A DNA stretch of 64,000 nucleotides from NCBI RefSeq assembly GCF_000308435.1, contig NZ_BAFR01000002.1, positions 1 through 64,000 of the forward strand, in the 5' to 3' direction. This stretch comes from Nocardia araoensis NBRC 100135 (GTDB lineage Bacteria > Actinomycetota > Actinomycetes > Mycobacteriales > Mycobacteriaceae). The position numbers and the translations under genes are program-made. Below the pieces are notes generated by a model. The model saw nothing but the letters and a program-made list of their open reading frames with translations. It had not been told where the DNA came from and ran no database searches. This document shows positions 1 to 10,303 of this stretch, in pieces (the stretch's first letter is position 1; each line of letters starts with the position of its first letter).

Positions 1-453
1 CAACCGCGGCTCGGCCAGGCCGTACAGCGTGGTCAGCAGCACGAGTCCGCCGAACCACAGCAGCGCCTGGTCGCGCACGAGCCTGCGCGGTACCGCCGTG
101 GCCGCTGCCTGCTCCTCGTCGGTCGGCACGCGCTGCGGATCGGTGGCCCACCGCAGTGCGCGCACTTCGCGGGTGGTGCCCCACCACAGCCCGAGCAACA
201 GCGCGCACGTCGCGTACAGCGGCGCGGCGAGCGCGTCGAGGAGCAAGAGATCCCGGGTGAACACCGACGGGCCCGGCAGGACGAAGCCGACCAGGACGAT
301 CGACACGACCATGCCCGTCAGATTGCCCAGCAGCGTGGGCACGGTGAGCAACAGCTGGACGCGGATGCGTCGTAACCCCGACGACTCCTCGGCCGATCCG
401 AGCAATCGCGACCCCCACGGCGCCGCGGCGAGCGTCACCTCCCTGTGTTGCAT
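1..453 (-). CDS. Membrane adenylate cyclase, N-terminal part (runs off the window)
   Basis: The reverse strand is open from an ATG at 453 to the window edge (151 codons). The translation has two hydrophobic pairs: a segment around residues 32-52 with a VPTLLGNLTG core, and later a LLTTLYGLAEP segment. Between them is a WATDP...PTDEEQ linker. This pattern matches, from memory, the N-terminal six-helix membrane domain of mycobacterial HAMP-adenylate cyclases such as Rv1318c-Rv1320c. There the HAMP and catalytic domains follow, which here would lie beyond position 1. The catalytic domain is not visible, so cyclase activity is inferred from N-terminal resemblance only. No good ribosome binding site precedes the ATG, and the true start could differ. 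Confidence 0.6.
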   Translation of the reverse strand, partial: MQHREVTLAAAPWGSRLLGSAEESSGLRRIRVQLLLTVPTLLGNLTGMVVSIVLVGFVLPGPSVFTRDLLLLDALAAPLYATCALLLGLWWGTTREVRALRWATDPQRVPTDEEQAAATAVPRRLVRDQALLWFGGLVLLTTLYGLAEPRL

Positions 454-613
454 GGGTGCAGCGTAAGCCGAGTAGCGCCCCAGCGCCGCAGGCCCGACTC
501 GCCCCAGAGGCGACCCGCCGCCCAGGTCCGCTGGGTGTACACCAGCAGTGGACCACGCTCTTCCACAGGAACCCTCGGCGAGGCAGATCCGGTGGTGGCT
601 GGACTGCGGGCGA

Positions 614-2308
614 TCAGCGGCCCGGCGGCAACTCCCGGCGGCCGGGCTCCGGAAGCTCGGGGCGGTGGTGGCCCGGCAGTTCGTCACGGTTGGCGCCGGT
701 GGGCAGGCCGTAGCCCGCGGCGCCGGTGGGCGGAAGCGAGGAGTAGTGCGGCGGGGGATAGCCGGCGTCCACGACGGTGGAGGCGATGTGCTGGGCGTGC
801 GCGATCTCGGGCGTCCCCGGCTGCAACTGGTAGCCCATCGCCTGCGGATGCGAGGACTGGCCGTCGACGGTGACCTTGCGGGTGCGCCGCAGCGTGAAGG
901 TGATCTCCTCGACCTCCTCGAACGCCTGCCGCGCCGTGCGCAACGGATGCGTCGCCGTATCGATCGCGTTCGCGACGAACGAAGGAACCAGCGGCCGGAT
1001 GAAACGCGCCGCGGTGTCGGTGAACGGGACCGTGCCGATCAGCGGCAGCTCGAGACCGCCGCCGCTCGGCGCCGCCGGTGCGGATGCGACGGCAGGGACC
1101 TGCGGGTGCACACCGGTGGGAGCGGGTAGGTTCGGCGTCGCCTCGTCGGGCATGGCGCTGTCCTTTCGGTCGTCCGCCGCGGCGGCGGGAAGTTCGGGGC
1201 GGCGCGGCGGCTCGGTGATGCCGATCTCGATGCCGCCGATGGCCGCGATGATGCGGGTGCGCTGGCGCTCCCGGTCGATGGCCGTGTCCGCCTCGACGGC
1301 GAGGCGGGCGGCGGTGAGTTGTTGCTCGGCGCGCAGGGTTTCGGCCTCCGCGCGCACTTCGGCCTGCTTGACCGCGATCGCCGCGTCGGCCTCGCGCTCG
1401 GCGCGGTCGTGCACCGTGCGCGCCGCGTTGTGCCGGTCGAACGAGGTCTCCCCACGCCACCAGCGCAGCGCCAGCGGCAGCAGCGCGAGCGCGACGAACG
1501 CCACGATGGTGAGAATCCGCAGCGGCAGCGCGTCGTGCACGGTGTAGTCGTTCATCGCCTGCCAGCGGGCGCCGAGCCCGCGGTCCGCCTCGTCGAAGGC
1601 GGCGGTCCGTGCGGACGAAAGGGCGTGCTGGTCGGCGTCGATCCTGCGGTCCGCCGCGTCAACGCGGCCCTGCACGGTGGCGAGCTGCTTGCGGGCGTCG
1701 TCGAGCATGGCGTTGGCCGTCTGCGCCTCCGGCCCGCGGCCCGGCACGCCGGTGATCCTGGTTCGCGGGCACTCCGGGCTCGGGTTGAATTCGCAGCGCG
1801 CGACCACCAGGGCGTGGTCGATGTCGTTCTGGGCCATCGCGATCGCCTGTTCGAGCGCGGCTCGGTCGGCTTTCGCCCGGTCCAGTTCCGCCTGCGCCGC
1901 GACCACCCGGGGCGCCGAATCGAGCGAGCGCTGCGCGTTCTGTTCCAGCACCCGGTCGACGGACCCGCTGAACAGCACGATCGCGGCCAATTCCGCCAGC
2001 AGTCCACCGGCCAGCACGGCAACCGCGATGCGCGCGAGCAGTCCGAGCCGATCCGGTCCTCCACTCGGTCGCGCCGTGGCCAGCGCCCTGGCGAGCGCGC
2101 CGGTCAGCGCGGTGACGACGATGCCGGAGATCAGCGCGGCCCACCACGGCCACGCGGAGGCCGCGGCCAGTGCGGCGACCACGCCGGAGATCACGGCGAA
2201 CAACAGCACGACGGCGCCGGTGACGGCGTATCCGCCGCGCTCGTGGCGATCGGTCATCGCGCTGGTCCGGCCGCCGCCGAGCCAGGTGAACAAGCCGGTG
2301 ACGGTCAT
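614..2308 (-). CDS. DUF4407 domain membrane protein
   Basis: A 564-residue protein read from ATG 2308, with a GGAGG about 12 nt upstream; an in-frame ATG 36 nt further upstream lacks a usable site. Two hydrophobic helices near residues 30-70 and a third near 95-120 are followed by a long charged, coiled-coil-rich stretch. Another helix (around 265-285) and a second Ala/Glu/Arg-rich coiled coil come next. The C-terminal third is Pro/Gly-rich and disordered. This architecture matches DUF4407 membrane proteins of actinobacteria, whose function is unknown. The gene is divergent from the chorismate mutase gene, and the intervening 224 bp holds a palindrome. No enzyme motif is visible; a membrane scaffold role would be speculation. 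Confidence 0.75.
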   Translation of the reverse strand: MTVTGLFTWLGGGRTSAMTDRHERGGYAVTGAVVLLFAVISGVVAALAAASAWPWWAALISGIVVTALTGALARALATARPSGGPDRLGLLARIAVAVLAGGLLAELAAIVLFSGSVDRVLEQNAQRSLDSAPRVVAAQAELDRAKADRAALEQAIAMAQNDIDHALVVARCEFNPSPECPRTRITGVPGRGPEAQTANAMLDDARKQLATVQGRVDAADRRIDADQHALSSARTAAFDEADRGLGARWQAMNDYTVHDALPLRILTIVAFVALALLPLALRWWRGETSFDRHNAARTVHDRAEREADAAIAVKQAEVRAEAETLRAEQQLTAARLAVEADTAIDRERQRTRIIAAIGGIEIGITEPPRRPELPAAAADDRKDSAMPDEATPNLPAPTGVHPQVPAVASAPAAPSGGGLELPLIGTVPFTDTAARFIRPLVPSFVANAIDTATHPLRTARQAFEEVEEITFTLRRTRKVTVDGQSSHPQAMGYQLQPGTPEIAHAQHIASTVVDAGYPPPHYSSLPPTGAAGYGLPTGANRDELPGHHRPELPEPGRRELPPGR

Positions 2309-2357
2309 CGGAATGCACATCCTCCACGTCCCAGGCGCTTTCACGGGCGCGACGAAA

Positions 2358-2389
2358 CTGTCACGGATTCGTTGTGACAGCGTGACAGG
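2358..2389. promoter_or_regulatory. Palindromic operator-like site between divergent genes
   Basis: CTGTCAC (2358-2364) and GTGACAG (2374-2380) form a perfect 7-bp inverted repeat with a 9-bp spacer. A third GTGACAG copy follows directly at 2382-2388. The site sits between the DUF4407 gene (starts 2308) and the chorismate mutase gene (starts 2533), a good place for a dimeric regulator. The regulator is unknown. Confidence 0.4.
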
Positions 2390-2532
2390 CCCGCACGGTT
2401 CGCAGCGACCAGGGACGGCCGGATGTGGCCAGGCTCACAGCTGCCTCGCCGCAGCGCGGGCCGCGGCCGGTTCGTTCGCCTACGCTGGCGCGGCGATTCC
2501 TATCGGGGTGGGCGATTGCAGGAGGTCACGAC

Positions 2533-3111
2533 GTGCGCGGAGTCGGGTTGACGCTGCTGCTGGCGGCGGCGCTGCTGATGTGGCCGGTCAGCGCCGACGC
2601 CGCTCCGGCCGACCGATCGCTGGACCGGCTGGTCGCCCTCGTCGTGGAGCGCTTGGACACCGCCGACGCGGTGGCCGCGGCGAAGTGGGTGGCCGCAGGG
2701 GAGCGCGGCATCGAGCCGACCATCGACGATCCGGTCCGGGAGGCGGAGGTCTACGACGCCATGGCCCGGCTCGGCCGCGATCGTGAGCTGCCGGAGAACT
2801 GGGTGCGGCAGGTTTTCCTCGGGCAGATCGAGGCCAACAAGACGGTGCAGCGCGGCCTGATGACGCGATGGCGCTTCGATCCCGCCGCGGCGCCCGCCGC
2901 GCCGGTCGGGCTCGACTCGGTGCGTCCCGTCATCGACCGGGTGAACGTCGAGATCATCGATCAACTCGTCCGGCGCCGAGCCGAGCTGACCGCGCCGGAC
3001 TGCGCGGAACAGTTGGCGCGCAGCGTCTTCGGCGTGTTCGTCACCGACGGCGCCGACGCCCTGCACCGAGCGGCGCTGGTGCGGGCCGCCGTGTCGCTCT
3101 GCCCGGTGTAG
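2533..3111 (+). CDS. Secreted chorismate mutase (AroQ-gamma type)
   Basis: Converts chorismate to prephenate, here outside the cytoplasm. The 192-residue protein starts at GTG 2533, with AGGAGGT seven bases upstream, which decides the start. Residues 1-23 are a signal peptide (hydrophobic core LTLLLAAALLMWP, cleavage near SADA-AP). The all-helical mature part keeps the AroQ pattern: an Arg-rich first helix, a VAAAKW lysine, a DPVREAEVY loop-helix, and a QIEANK helix. Two cysteines near the C-terminus (in APDCAEQ and SLCPV) match the disulfide of the M. tuberculosis secreted enzyme Rv1885c, which is about 199 residues long. The periplasmic role of this family is unresolved. Cytoplasmic Phe/Tyr synthesis would use another mutase plus pheA at 42.8 kb. 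Confidence 0.9.
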   Translation: MRGVGLTLLLAAALLMWPVSADAAPADRSLDRLVALVVERLDTADAVAAAKWVAAGERGIEPTIDDPVREAEVYDAMARLGRDRELPENWVRQVFLGQIEANKTVQRGLMTRWRFDPAAAPAAPVGLDSVRPVIDRVNVEIIDQLVRRRAELTAPDCAEQLARSVFGVFVTDGADALHRAALVRAAVSLCPV

Positions 3112-3455
3112 GTCGCGCCGGGGCCTGTCCGGCGGGGCCGGTCGGAAAAATGTGTCGAACACCACTTTTCGATATTTGCTGGTTATGTGCTGAACCCCAC
3201 AGTGGACAAAAGAGTCCGGACGGTCGGATCATATTCATTGCTTGTCACGCAGCTGTCGGAAATCTCTCATCGGTTTCGACGCCGAGTTAGCCGCCGGCGC
3301 TTGGTTTGCCGGGCACCCGGCGGGGGAAATCCATTTCGACGCAGGTGAGGGCGGTTTCCCGGCCTTGTGAGGAAGGTCTCGGGTGGGTGTCGCGCGTCGG
3401 TTTTCCCAGCTGGCACCGGGTGCCATGGGGATCGATCGCACGGCACTCGCTGCTT
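3112..3455. other. Intergenic region upstream of the gltBD leader, no gene seen
   Basis: No supported coding frame lies here. It separates the chorismate mutase gene from the gltBD leader and presumably holds its distal promoter or operator sites. I could not identify a convincing GlnR-type or AmtR-type box by eye. Confidence 0.4.
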
Positions 3456-3849
3456 TACACTGGACGACGCGCACACGTGGAGGACCCGATGCAGAAGCCC
3501 AGCTAAACCTGGTTATTAGCGCAACCTAAGTTGGTTGGGCCCTGGACCTGACTTATCGTTTGCTCTTACGCCGAACACAGAACGTTCGGCTACCTCGCCC
3601 GCTCGGGCAGCCCTAGCCAGGTGCTCAGCGTAGCGGGTGGGCACCCGCTCGGAGGTAAGGATCTTGTTAGGGATTCGTTACCGAAGGGCACCCACTACGT
3701 CACAGAAGCGGGTGGAAAAACTGCAGACCTGACTGCACGCCGAAGACCATCAGCGCGGCTGGCTTCGGAACGTACGGGCGCAGTCTTGTACGGAGGCGTT
3801 CGACGAAAGGCCGTTTTCTTCGAAGGCCGACTTTCTTGAAGGCAGAGGC
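3456..3849 (+). promoter_or_regulatory. Long structured 5' leader of gltBD (candidate cis-regulatory RNA)
   Basis: A TACACT -10-like hexamer at 3456-3461 lies almost 390 nt before the gltB ATG. The leader contains a small ORF (3489-3506), hairpin GCCGAAC/GTTCGGC (3570-3576 with 3584-3590), hairpin AGCGGGT/ACCCGCT (3632-3638 with 3643-3649, 4-nt loop) and hairpin CACCCACT/AGCGGGTG (3689-3696 with 3707-3714, one mismatch). ACCCGCT at 3643-3649 can pair perfectly with either AGCGGGT at 3632 or AGCGGGT at 3707, so two mutually exclusive folds are possible. That is the hallmark of an attenuator or riboswitch. It does not match any riboswitch consensus I recognise. A promoter closer to gltB is not excluded. 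Confidence 0.45.
3489..3506 (+). CDS. Possible 5-codon leader peptide (MQKPS)
   Basis: ATG at 3489 is preceded by a perfect GGAGG (3479-3483) at 5-nt spacing, and the frame closes with TAA after MQKPS. A strong ribosome binding site on such a short frame, at the head of a long gltB leader, suggests a translated leader peptide. There is no run of codons for one amino acid, so classical amino-acid attenuation is not obvious. It may be chance. Confidence 0.3.
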   Translation: MQKPS

Positions 3850-6800
3850 ATGACGCAACTTCCTGGCCACCGGTCACCTGGACCCATCGGGCTCTACGAC
3901 CCGGCGAACGAGCACGACGCCTGCGGCGTCGCATTCGTCGTCGACATGCACGGCCGCCGCAGCCGCGACATCGTCGACAAGGCTATTACGGCTCTGTTGA
4001 ACCTGGAGCACCGTGGCGCCGCGGGCGCCGAGCCCAACAGCGGCGACGGTGCGGGCATCCTGATCCAGGTCCCGGACCGCTTCTTCCGCGCCATCGTGGA
4101 CTTCGAGTTGCCGCCGGAGGGGTCCTACGCCACCGGTATCGCCTTCCTGCCGCAGGCCCGCCGCGAAGCCGCGCGCGCCGCCTACGGCGTGGAGAAGATC
4201 GTCAAGGAAGAGGGCCTCGAGGTTCTCGGCTGGCGCGAGGTGCCGATCGACGAGTCGTCGCTGGGCGCGCTGGCGCGCGACGCCATGCCGAGCTTCCGGC
4301 AGATCTTCATCGCATCGCCGAAGAACGCCTCCGATCCGCTGTCGGATATGGATCTGGAGCGTCGCGCCTACGTGGTGCGCAAGCGCGTCGAGCGTGAGCT
4401 GGGGTCGGCCGGAGCTGGTGAGGGTGCGGTCGGCCGTGAGTCGGTCTACTTCCCGAGCCTGTCCGGGCAGACCTTCGTCTACAAGGGCATGTTCACCACG
4501 CCGCAGCTGCGCGCGTTCTACCTGGATCTGCAGGACTCCCGGGTGGAGAGCGCCCTCGGCATCGTGCACTCCCGGTTCTCCACCAACACCTTCCCGTCCT
4601 GGCCGCTGGCCCATCCGTTCCGCCGGGTCGCGCACAACGGCGAGATCAACACCGTCACCGGCAACGAGAACTGGATGCGCGCTCGCGAGGCGCTGCTGCG
4701 CAGCGACGTCTTCGGCGTCGACTCGGCGGGCAAGAACCGGCTGGAGAAGATCTTCCCCGTCTGTACCCCGGGGGCGAGCGACACCGCCCGGTTCGACGAG
4801 GTGCTGGAACTGCTGCACCTCGGCGGGCGCAGCCTGCCCCACGCCGTGCTGATGATGATTCCCGAGGCCTGGGAACGCAACGAGAACATGGACCCCCAGC
4901 GGCGGGCCTTCTACGAGTACCACTCGATGCTGATGGAGCCGTGGGACGGCCCCGCGTCGGTGTGCTTCACCGACGGCACCGTCGTCGGCGCCGTGCTCGA
5001 CCGCAACGGCCTGCGGCCGAGCCGCATCTGGGTGACCGACGACGGCCTGGTCGTGATGGCCTCCGAGGTCGGTGTGCTGGACATCGACCCGTCCAAGGTG
5101 GTCAAGAAGGCGCGTCTGCAGCCGGGACGCATGTTCCTGGTCGACACCGCCCAGGGCCGCATCGTCGGCGACGAAGAGGTCAAGTCCCAGCTCGCCGCCG
5201 AGCATCCGTACCAGGAGTGGCTGGACGCGGGCGTCTCCCGCCTGGCCGACCTGCCCGACCGCCCGCACGTGCACATGTCGCACGACCGCGTGCTGATCCG
5301 TCAGCAGATCTTCGGATACACCAACGAGGAGCTCAACCTGCTGATCTCGCCGATGGCCAAGACCGGCGGCGAAGCGCTCGGCTCGATGGGCACCGACACC
5401 CCGATCGCGGTGCTCTCGGCCCGGCCGCGCCTGCTGTTCGACTACTTCTCCCAGCTGTTCGCGCAGGTCACCAACCCGCCGCTGGACGCGATCCGGGAAG
5501 AGGTGGTCACCAGCCTCAAGCGCAACATCGGCCCGGAGGCCGACCTGCTGCACCCGGGACCGGAGTCCTGCAACATGATCGCGCTCGAGCAGCCGATCCT
5601 GGACAACGACGAGCTGGCCAAGCTCGTGCACATCAACGACGACGGATCGCACCCCGAGCTGCGCTCGGTGGTCGTGCGCGGCCTGTACCCGGTGAAGAAG
5701 GGGGGCAAGGGCCTGCGCCGGGCGCTGGAGGCGATCAACACCCAGGTGTCGGCCGCCATCGACGGCGGAGCGCGGATCATCGTGCTCTCCGACCGCGAGT
5801 CCAACGAGAAGCTGGCGCCGATCCCGTCGCTGCTGCTGACCTCGTCGGTGCACCACCACTTGGTGCGCGAGCGCACCCGCACCATGGTCGGCCTCGTCGT
5901 GGAGGCGGGTGACGCCCGCGAGGTGCACCACATGGCCACCCTGGTCGGCTTCGGCGCCGCCGCGATCAACCCCTACATGGCCTTCGAGACCATCGAGGAC
6001 ATGCTCGAGCGCGGTGCGCTCGAGCTGCCGGGCAGCACCGGCGACCTGGCCGCCGACTACCGCAAGGCGGTCGCGAACTACAACAAGGCCGCGGGCAAGG
6101 GCGTGCTGAAGGTGATGTCCAAGATGGGCATCTCGACGCTGGCCTCCTACAACGGCGCCCAGCTCTTCCAGGTGATCGGCCTGTCCCAGGACCTGGTGGA
6201 CGAGTACTTCACCGGCCTGCGCTCGCACCTGGACGGCATCGGCCTGGACGAGATCGCCGAGGACGTCGCGCAGCGGCATCGCATCGCGTTCCTGGAGAAC
6301 CGCAACGAGCGCGCGCACCGCGAGCTCGAGGTCGGCGGTGAGTACCAGTGGCGGCGCGAGGGCGAGTACCACCTGTTCAACCCGGACACGGTGTTCAAGT
6401 TGCAGCACGCCACCCGGTCCGGCCAGTACTCGATCTTCAAGGAGTACACCAAGCTGGTCGACGACCAGTCCGAGCGCCTGGCGTCGCTGCGTGGTCTGTT
6501 CAAGTTCAAGCACAACGCGCGCTCCCCGATCTCGATCGACGAGGTCGAGCCGGCATCGGAGATCGTGAAGCGGTTCTCCACCGGCGCGATGAGCTACGGC
6601 TCCATCTCGGCGGAGGCGCACGAGACCCTGGCGATCGCGATGAACCGCCTCGGCGGCCGGTCCAACTCGGGCGAGGGCGGCGAGTCGCCCGCGCGCTTCG
6701 AGCCGGAGGAGAACGGCGACTGGCGGCGCAGCGCGATCAAGCAGGTGGCCTCCGGCCGCTTCGGCGTGACCGCGCACTACCTGACCAACTGCACCGACAT

Positions 6801-8502
6801 CCAGATCAAGATGGCGCAGGGCGCGAAGCCCGGTGAGGGCGGTCAGCTGCCGGCGCACAAGGTGTACCCGTGGGTCGCCGAGGTGCGGCACTCGACGCCG
6901 GGCGTCGGCCTGATCTCGCCGCCGCCGCACCACGACATCTACTCGATCGAGGATCTGGCGCAGCTGATCCACGACCTGAAGAACGCGAACCCGCAGGCGC
7001 GCATCCACGTGAAGCTGGTCGCGGAGCCGGGTGTCGGCACCGTCGCGGCGGGCGTCTCCAAGGCGCACGCCGACGTCGTGCTGATCTCGGGCCACGACGG
7101 CGGCACCGGCGCCTCGCCGCTGACCTCGCTCAAGCACGCGGGCGGCCCCTGGGAGCTCGGCCTGGCCGAGACCCAGCAGACGCTGCTGCTCAACGGGCTG
7201 CGCGACCGCATCGTCGTGCAGGTCGACGGCCAGATGAAGACCGGCCGCGACGTCATGATCGCCGCGCTGCTCGGCGCCGAGGAGTACGGCTTCGCCACCG
7301 CGCCGCTGGTGGTCTCGGGCTGCATCATGATGCGCGTCTGCCACCTGGACACCTGCCCGGTCGGCGTCGCGACGCAGAACCCGGTGCTGCGCGAGCGGTT
7401 CACCGGCAAGCCGGAATTCGTCGAGAACTTCTTCCTGTTCATCGCCGAGGAGGTCAGGGAGCTGCTGGCGCAGCTGGGCTTCCGCTCGCTGGACGAGGCC
7501 ATCGGCCGGGTCGACCTGCTCGACACCTCGCGCGCCAAGCAGCACTGGAAGGCCAGCAAGCTGGACCTCTCGCCGATCCTGGACGACGTCGAGACGGCGT
7601 TCATGTACCAGGACCGCCGCTGCACCAAGGCGCAGGACCACGGCCTGGACAAGGCACTGGACCAGCAGCTGATCGTGCAGAGCCGCGACGCGCTGGAGCG
7701 GGGTCAGGCGGTGAAGATCGAGACCAAGATCACGAACGTCAACCGCACCGTCGGCACCATGCTCGGCCACGAGGTGACCAAGCTCTACGGCGGCGCGGGC
7801 CTGCCCGACGACACCATCGACATCACCTTCACCGGGTCGGCGGGCAACAGCTTCGGCGCCTTCGTGCCCGCCGGCATCACGCTGCGGGTGCACGGTGACG
7901 CGAACGACTATGTCGGCAAGGGTCTTTCCGGCGGCCGCCTGGTGGTGCGCCCGTCGCTGAACGCGCCAGGCGAGTTCGTCGCCGAGCAGAACATCATCGC
8001 GGGCAACGTGATCCTGTTCGGCGCCACCAGCGGTCAGGTGTTCCTCAGCGGTGTGGTCGGCGAGCGGTTCGCCGTGCGCAACTCCGGCGCCACCGCGGTG
8101 GTCGAGGGCGTGGGCGACCACGGCTGCGAGTACATGACCGGCGGCCGGGTGGTCATCCTGGGCGAGACCGGACGCAACTTCGGCGCCGGTATGTCCGGCG
8201 GCGTGGCGTTCGTCTTCGACCCGGAGGGCACCTTCGCGTCGAAGCTCAACCCCGAGCAGGCCGACGCCGTCGAGCAGCTGGCCGGTGACGACTTCACCTG
8301 GCTGCACGACATCATCACCCAGCATCGCGACCAGACCGGTTCCCCGGTCGCCGAGCGGATTCTGAGCGACTGGTCGCAGCAGGTGAACCATTTCGTGAAG
8401 CTCATGCCGCGCGAATACAAGAAAGTTTTGCTCGCCATCTCCGAAGCTGAGAAGAGCGGCAAGGACGTGGACGAGGCGATTATGGAGGCCGCTCGTGGCT
8501 GA
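3850..8502 (+). CDS. gltB: Glutamate synthase large (alpha) subunit
   Basis: Catalyses NADPH-dependent transfer of the glutamine amide to 2-oxoglutarate with GltD, the GOGAT half of ammonium assimilation. The 1550-residue protein has the full domain order: class-II glutamine amidotransferase beginning at Cys25 after a short propeptide (DACGVAF), central domain, FMN-binding synthase domain, and a C-terminal GXGXG beta-helix. The 3Fe-4S ligands are visible as C-x5-C-x4-C at residues 1158, 1164 and 1169. Start ATG 3850 has AGAGG upstream. Length is normal for the bacterial family (about 1500). It overlaps gltD by 8 nt, indicating translational coupling. Its long leader suggests post-initiation control. 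Confidence 0.98.
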   Translation: MTQLPGHRSPGPIGLYDPANEHDACGVAFVVDMHGRRSRDIVDKAITALLNLEHRGAAGAEPNSGDGAGILIQVPDRFFRAIVDFELPPEGSYATGIAFLPQARREAARAAYGVEKIVKEEGLEVLGWREVPIDESSLGALARDAMPSFRQIFIASPKNASDPLSDMDLERRAYVVRKRVERELGSAGAGEGAVGRESVYFPSLSGQTFVYKGMFTTPQLRAFYLDLQDSRVESALGIVHSRFSTNTFPSWPLAHPFRRVAHNGEINTVTGNENWMRAREALLRSDVFGVDSAGKNRLEKIFPVCTPGASDTARFDEVLELLHLGGRSLPHAVLMMIPEAWERNENMDPQRRAFYEYHSMLMEPWDGPASVCFTDGTVVGAVLDRNGLRPSRIWVTDDGLVVMASEVGVLDIDPSKVVKKARLQPGRMFLVDTAQGRIVGDEEVKSQLAAEHPYQEWLDAGVSRLADLPDRPHVHMSHDRVLIRQQIFGYTNEELNLLISPMAKTGGEALGSMGTDTPIAVLSARPRLLFDYFSQLFAQVTNPPLDAIREEVVTSLKRNIGPEADLLHPGPESCNMIALEQPILDNDELAKLVHINDDGSHPELRSVVVRGLYPVKKGGKGLRRALEAINTQVSAAIDGGARIIVLSDRESNEKLAPIPSLLLTSSVHHHLVRERTRTMVGLVVEAGDAREVHHMATLVGFGAAAINPYMAFETIEDMLERGALELPGSTGDLAADYRKAVANYNKAAGKGVLKVMSKMGISTLASYNGAQLFQVIGLSQDLVDEYFTGLRSHLDGIGLDEIAEDVAQRHRIAFLENRNERAHRELEVGGEYQWRREGEYHLFNPDTVFKLQHATRSGQYSIFKEYTKLVDDQSERLASLRGLFKFKHNARSPISIDEVEPASEIVKRFSTGAMSYGSISAEAHETLAIAMNRLGGRSNSGEGGESPARFEPEENGDWRRSAIKQVASGRFGVTAHYLTNCTDIQIKMAQGAKPGEGGQLPAHKVYPWVAEVRHSTPGVGLISPPPHHDIYSIEDLAQLIHDLKNANPQARIHVKLVAEPGVGTVAAGVSKAHADVVLISGHDGGTGASPLTSLKHAGGPWELGLAETQQTLLLNGLRDRIVVQVDGQMKTGRDVMIAALLGAEEYGFATAPLVVSGCIMMRVCHLDTCPVGVATQNPVLRERFTGKPEFVENFFLFIAEEVRELLAQLGFRSLDEAIGRVDLLDTSRAKQHWKASKLDLSPILDDVETAFMYQDRRCTKAQDHGLDKALDQQLIVQSRDALERGQAVKIETKITNVNRTVGTMLGHEVTKLYGGAGLPDDTIDITFTGSAGNSFGAFVPAGITLRVHGDANDYVGKGLSGGRLVVRPSLNAPGEFVAEQNIIAGNVILFGATSGQVFLSGVVGERFAVRNSGATAVVEGVGDHGCEYMTGGRVVILGETGRNFGAGMSGGVAFVFDPEGTFASKLNPEQADAVEQLAGDDFTWLHDIITQHRDQTGSPVAERILSDWSQQVNHFVKLMPREYKKVLLAISEAEKSGKDVDEAIMEAARG

Positions 8503-9964
8503 CCCCCAGGGTTTTCTGAAGCACACCGCACGCGAACTGCCCAAGCGGCGCCCCGTGCCGCTGCGCCTGATGGACTGGAAAGAGGTCTACGAGGAGAACT
8601 TCTCCCATGAGACCTTGCGGACCCAGGCCAGCCGGTGCATGGACTGCGGTATCCCGTTCTGCCACAACGGCTGCCCGTTGGGGAACCTGATCCCCGAGTG
8701 GAACGATCTGGTCTACAAGGACCGCTGGCGGGAAGGCATCGACCGGCTGCACGCGACCAACAACTTCCCGGAGTTCACCGGGCGGTTGTGCCCGGCGCCG
8801 TGTGAGGCGTCCTGCGTGCTCGGCATCAACCAGGATCCGGTCACGATCAAGCAGGTCGAGGTCGAGATCATCGAGAACGCCTTCGACGAGGGCTGGGTGA
8901 CCCCGGTCTACCCGACCCGCCTCACCGGCAAGAAGGTCGCCGTGGTGGGTTCCGGTCCGGCCGGCCTGGCCGCGGCGCAGCAGCTGACCCGCGCCGGGCA
9001 CACCGTGACCGTGTTCGAGCGGGCCGACCGCATCGGCGGTCTGCTGCGCTACGGCATCCCGGAATTCAAGATGGAGAAGCGCTTCATCGATCGCCGTCTC
9101 GCGCAGATGGAGGCCGAGGGCACCATCTTCAAGACCGGTGTGAACGTGGGCGTCGACATCACCGCCGAGCAGTTGCGCGAGCAGTTCGACGCGATCGTGC
9201 TGGCCGGTGGCGCCACGCTGGCGCGTGACCTGCCGATCCCTGGCCGCGATCTGGACGGCATCCACCAGGCGATGGAGTTCCTGCCCTGGGCCAACCGGGT
9301 GCAGCTCGGCGACGACGTCACCGACGAAGCGGGGCTGCCGCCCATCCACGCGAAGGGCAAGAAGGTCGTCATCATCGGCGGTGGCGACACCGGCGCCGAC
9401 TGCCTGGGCACCTCGCACCGCCAGGGCGCGGCCAGTATCCACCAGTTCGAGATCATGCCGCGTCCGCCGGAGGAGCGGGCCGCGTCCACCCCGTGGCCGA
9501 CCTACCCGCTGATGTACCGGGTGTCCTCGGCGCACGAAGAGGGCGGCGAGCGGGTGTTCTCGGTGAACACCGAGCGCTTCGTCGGCGCGGACGGCAAGGT
9601 GACCGGCCTGGAGGCGCACGAGGTCAAGATGGTCAACGGCCGGTTCGAGAAGGTCGAGGGCACCGACTTCACCCTCGAGGCCGACCTGGTGCTGCTGGCC
9701 ATGGGCTTCGTGGGTCCCGAGAAGCCGGGTCTGCTCACCGATCTCGGCGTCGGCTACGACCAGCGCGGCAACGTGCAGCGCGACAAGAACTGGGCGACCA
9801 ATATTCCCGGCGTCTTCGTCGCGGGTGACATGGGCCGCGGCCAGTCGCTGATCGTCTGGGCCATCGCCGAAGGCCGCGCCGCTGCCGCGGGCGTGGACCG
9901 GTACCTGGAAGGCGAGACCGCCCTCCCGGCGCCGATCACCCCCACCATGGTGGCTCAGCGCTAG
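8495..9964 (+). CDS. gltD: Glutamate synthase small (beta) subunit
   Basis: Supplies electrons from NADPH to GltB through FAD and Fe-S centres. The 489-residue protein starts at GTG 8495 inside the gltB end. The N-terminal cysteine clusters CMDCGIPFC...C and [10 protein letters not shown] are the 4Fe-4S ligands. A first Rossmann motif [11 protein letters not shown] binds FAD and a second, [11 protein letters not shown], binds NADPH. A C-terminal GDMGRGQSL motif closes the FAD site. Length is typical. The gene ends 27 nt before a strong hairpin terminator, so gltBD is a two-gene operon. Confidence 0.98.
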   Translation: MADPQGFLKHTARELPKRRPVPLRLMDWKEVYEENFSHETLRTQASRCMDCGIPFCHNGCPLGNLIPEWNDLVYKDRWREGIDRLHATNNFPEFTGRLCPAPCEASCVLGINQDPVTIKQVEVEIIENAFDEGWVTPVYPTRLTGKKVAVVGSGPAGLAAAQQLTRAGHTVTVFERADRIGGLLRYGIPEFKMEKRFIDRRLAQMEAEGTIFKTGVNVGVDITAEQLREQFDAIVLAGGATLARDLPIPGRDLDGIHQAMEFLPWANRVQLGDDVTDEAGLPPIHAKGKKVVIIGGGDTGADCLGTSHRQGAASIHQFEIMPRPPEERAASTPWPTYPLMYRVSSAHEEGGERVFSVNTERFVGADGKVTGLEAHEVKMVNGRFEKVEGTDFTLEADLVLLAMGFVGPEKPGLLTDLGVGYDQRGNVQRDKNWATNIPGVFVAGDMGRGQSLIVWAIAEGRAAAAGVDRYLEGETALPAPITPTMVAQR

Positions 9965-9991
9965 ATCCCCTCTCTTACCGGAGCGGAAACG

Positions 9992-10028
9992 AAGGCGCCT
10001 GTGGACAACTCGTCCACAGGCGCCTTTT
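9992..10028 (+). terminator. Rho-independent terminator of gltBD
   Basis: A perfect 15-bp stem, AAGGCGCCTGTGGAC (9992-10006) with its complement (10012-10026) and a 5-nt loop, runs into a T-run (TTTT at 10025-10028). Confidence 0.9.
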
Positions 10029-10303
10029 CGCGTTCGATGGGAAATCCCGCCGCTCGGTTTCCCGGCTTCGAGTCGCCCCGGCAACGGAAATCCGACACAC
10101 TACGGGGTTCGAATGGCATTGCGGCGGGCGTGGCCTTATTGTGATCTCCGGCGTGCTGCTGATCTTGGGATGTGGTTGTGAGTGCACGTCATCCGATCGG
10201 ATGACTTGTGTTCACCCGGCGTGCACTGGAACGACATCCGGTGAGTTCAGCATTGACGCGGCAACTCGGCGGGAAGTTCGACGAGGGCGAGGTTTGGAGC
10301 GGT
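10029..10303. other. Intergenic region, nothing recognised
   Basis: Between the gltD terminator and the cutinase gene. No coding frame with a start site and no conserved element was recognised; it should contain the cutinase promoter. Confidence 0.4.

Noticed and set aside
3516..3533. IdeR-like half site AACCTAA in the gltB leader
   Set aside because: Only about 11 of 19 positions match the iron box; too weak to report as a site.
3621..3839. 72-codon frame just before gltB
   Set aside because: No ribosome binding site, composition unlike protein, and it overlaps the competing hairpins; the leader RNA explanation is better.
3874..8544. A 1556-codon open frame antisense to gltB
   Set aside because: It mirrors the gltB codon structure exactly, is Leu/Arg/His/Val-rich without domains, and gltB is certain. 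It is a high-GC shadow frame.
10001..10020. TGTGGACAACTCGTCCACA resembling paired DnaA boxes
   Set aside because: It is the top of the gltBD terminator stem; the T-run and 15-bp helix explain it.
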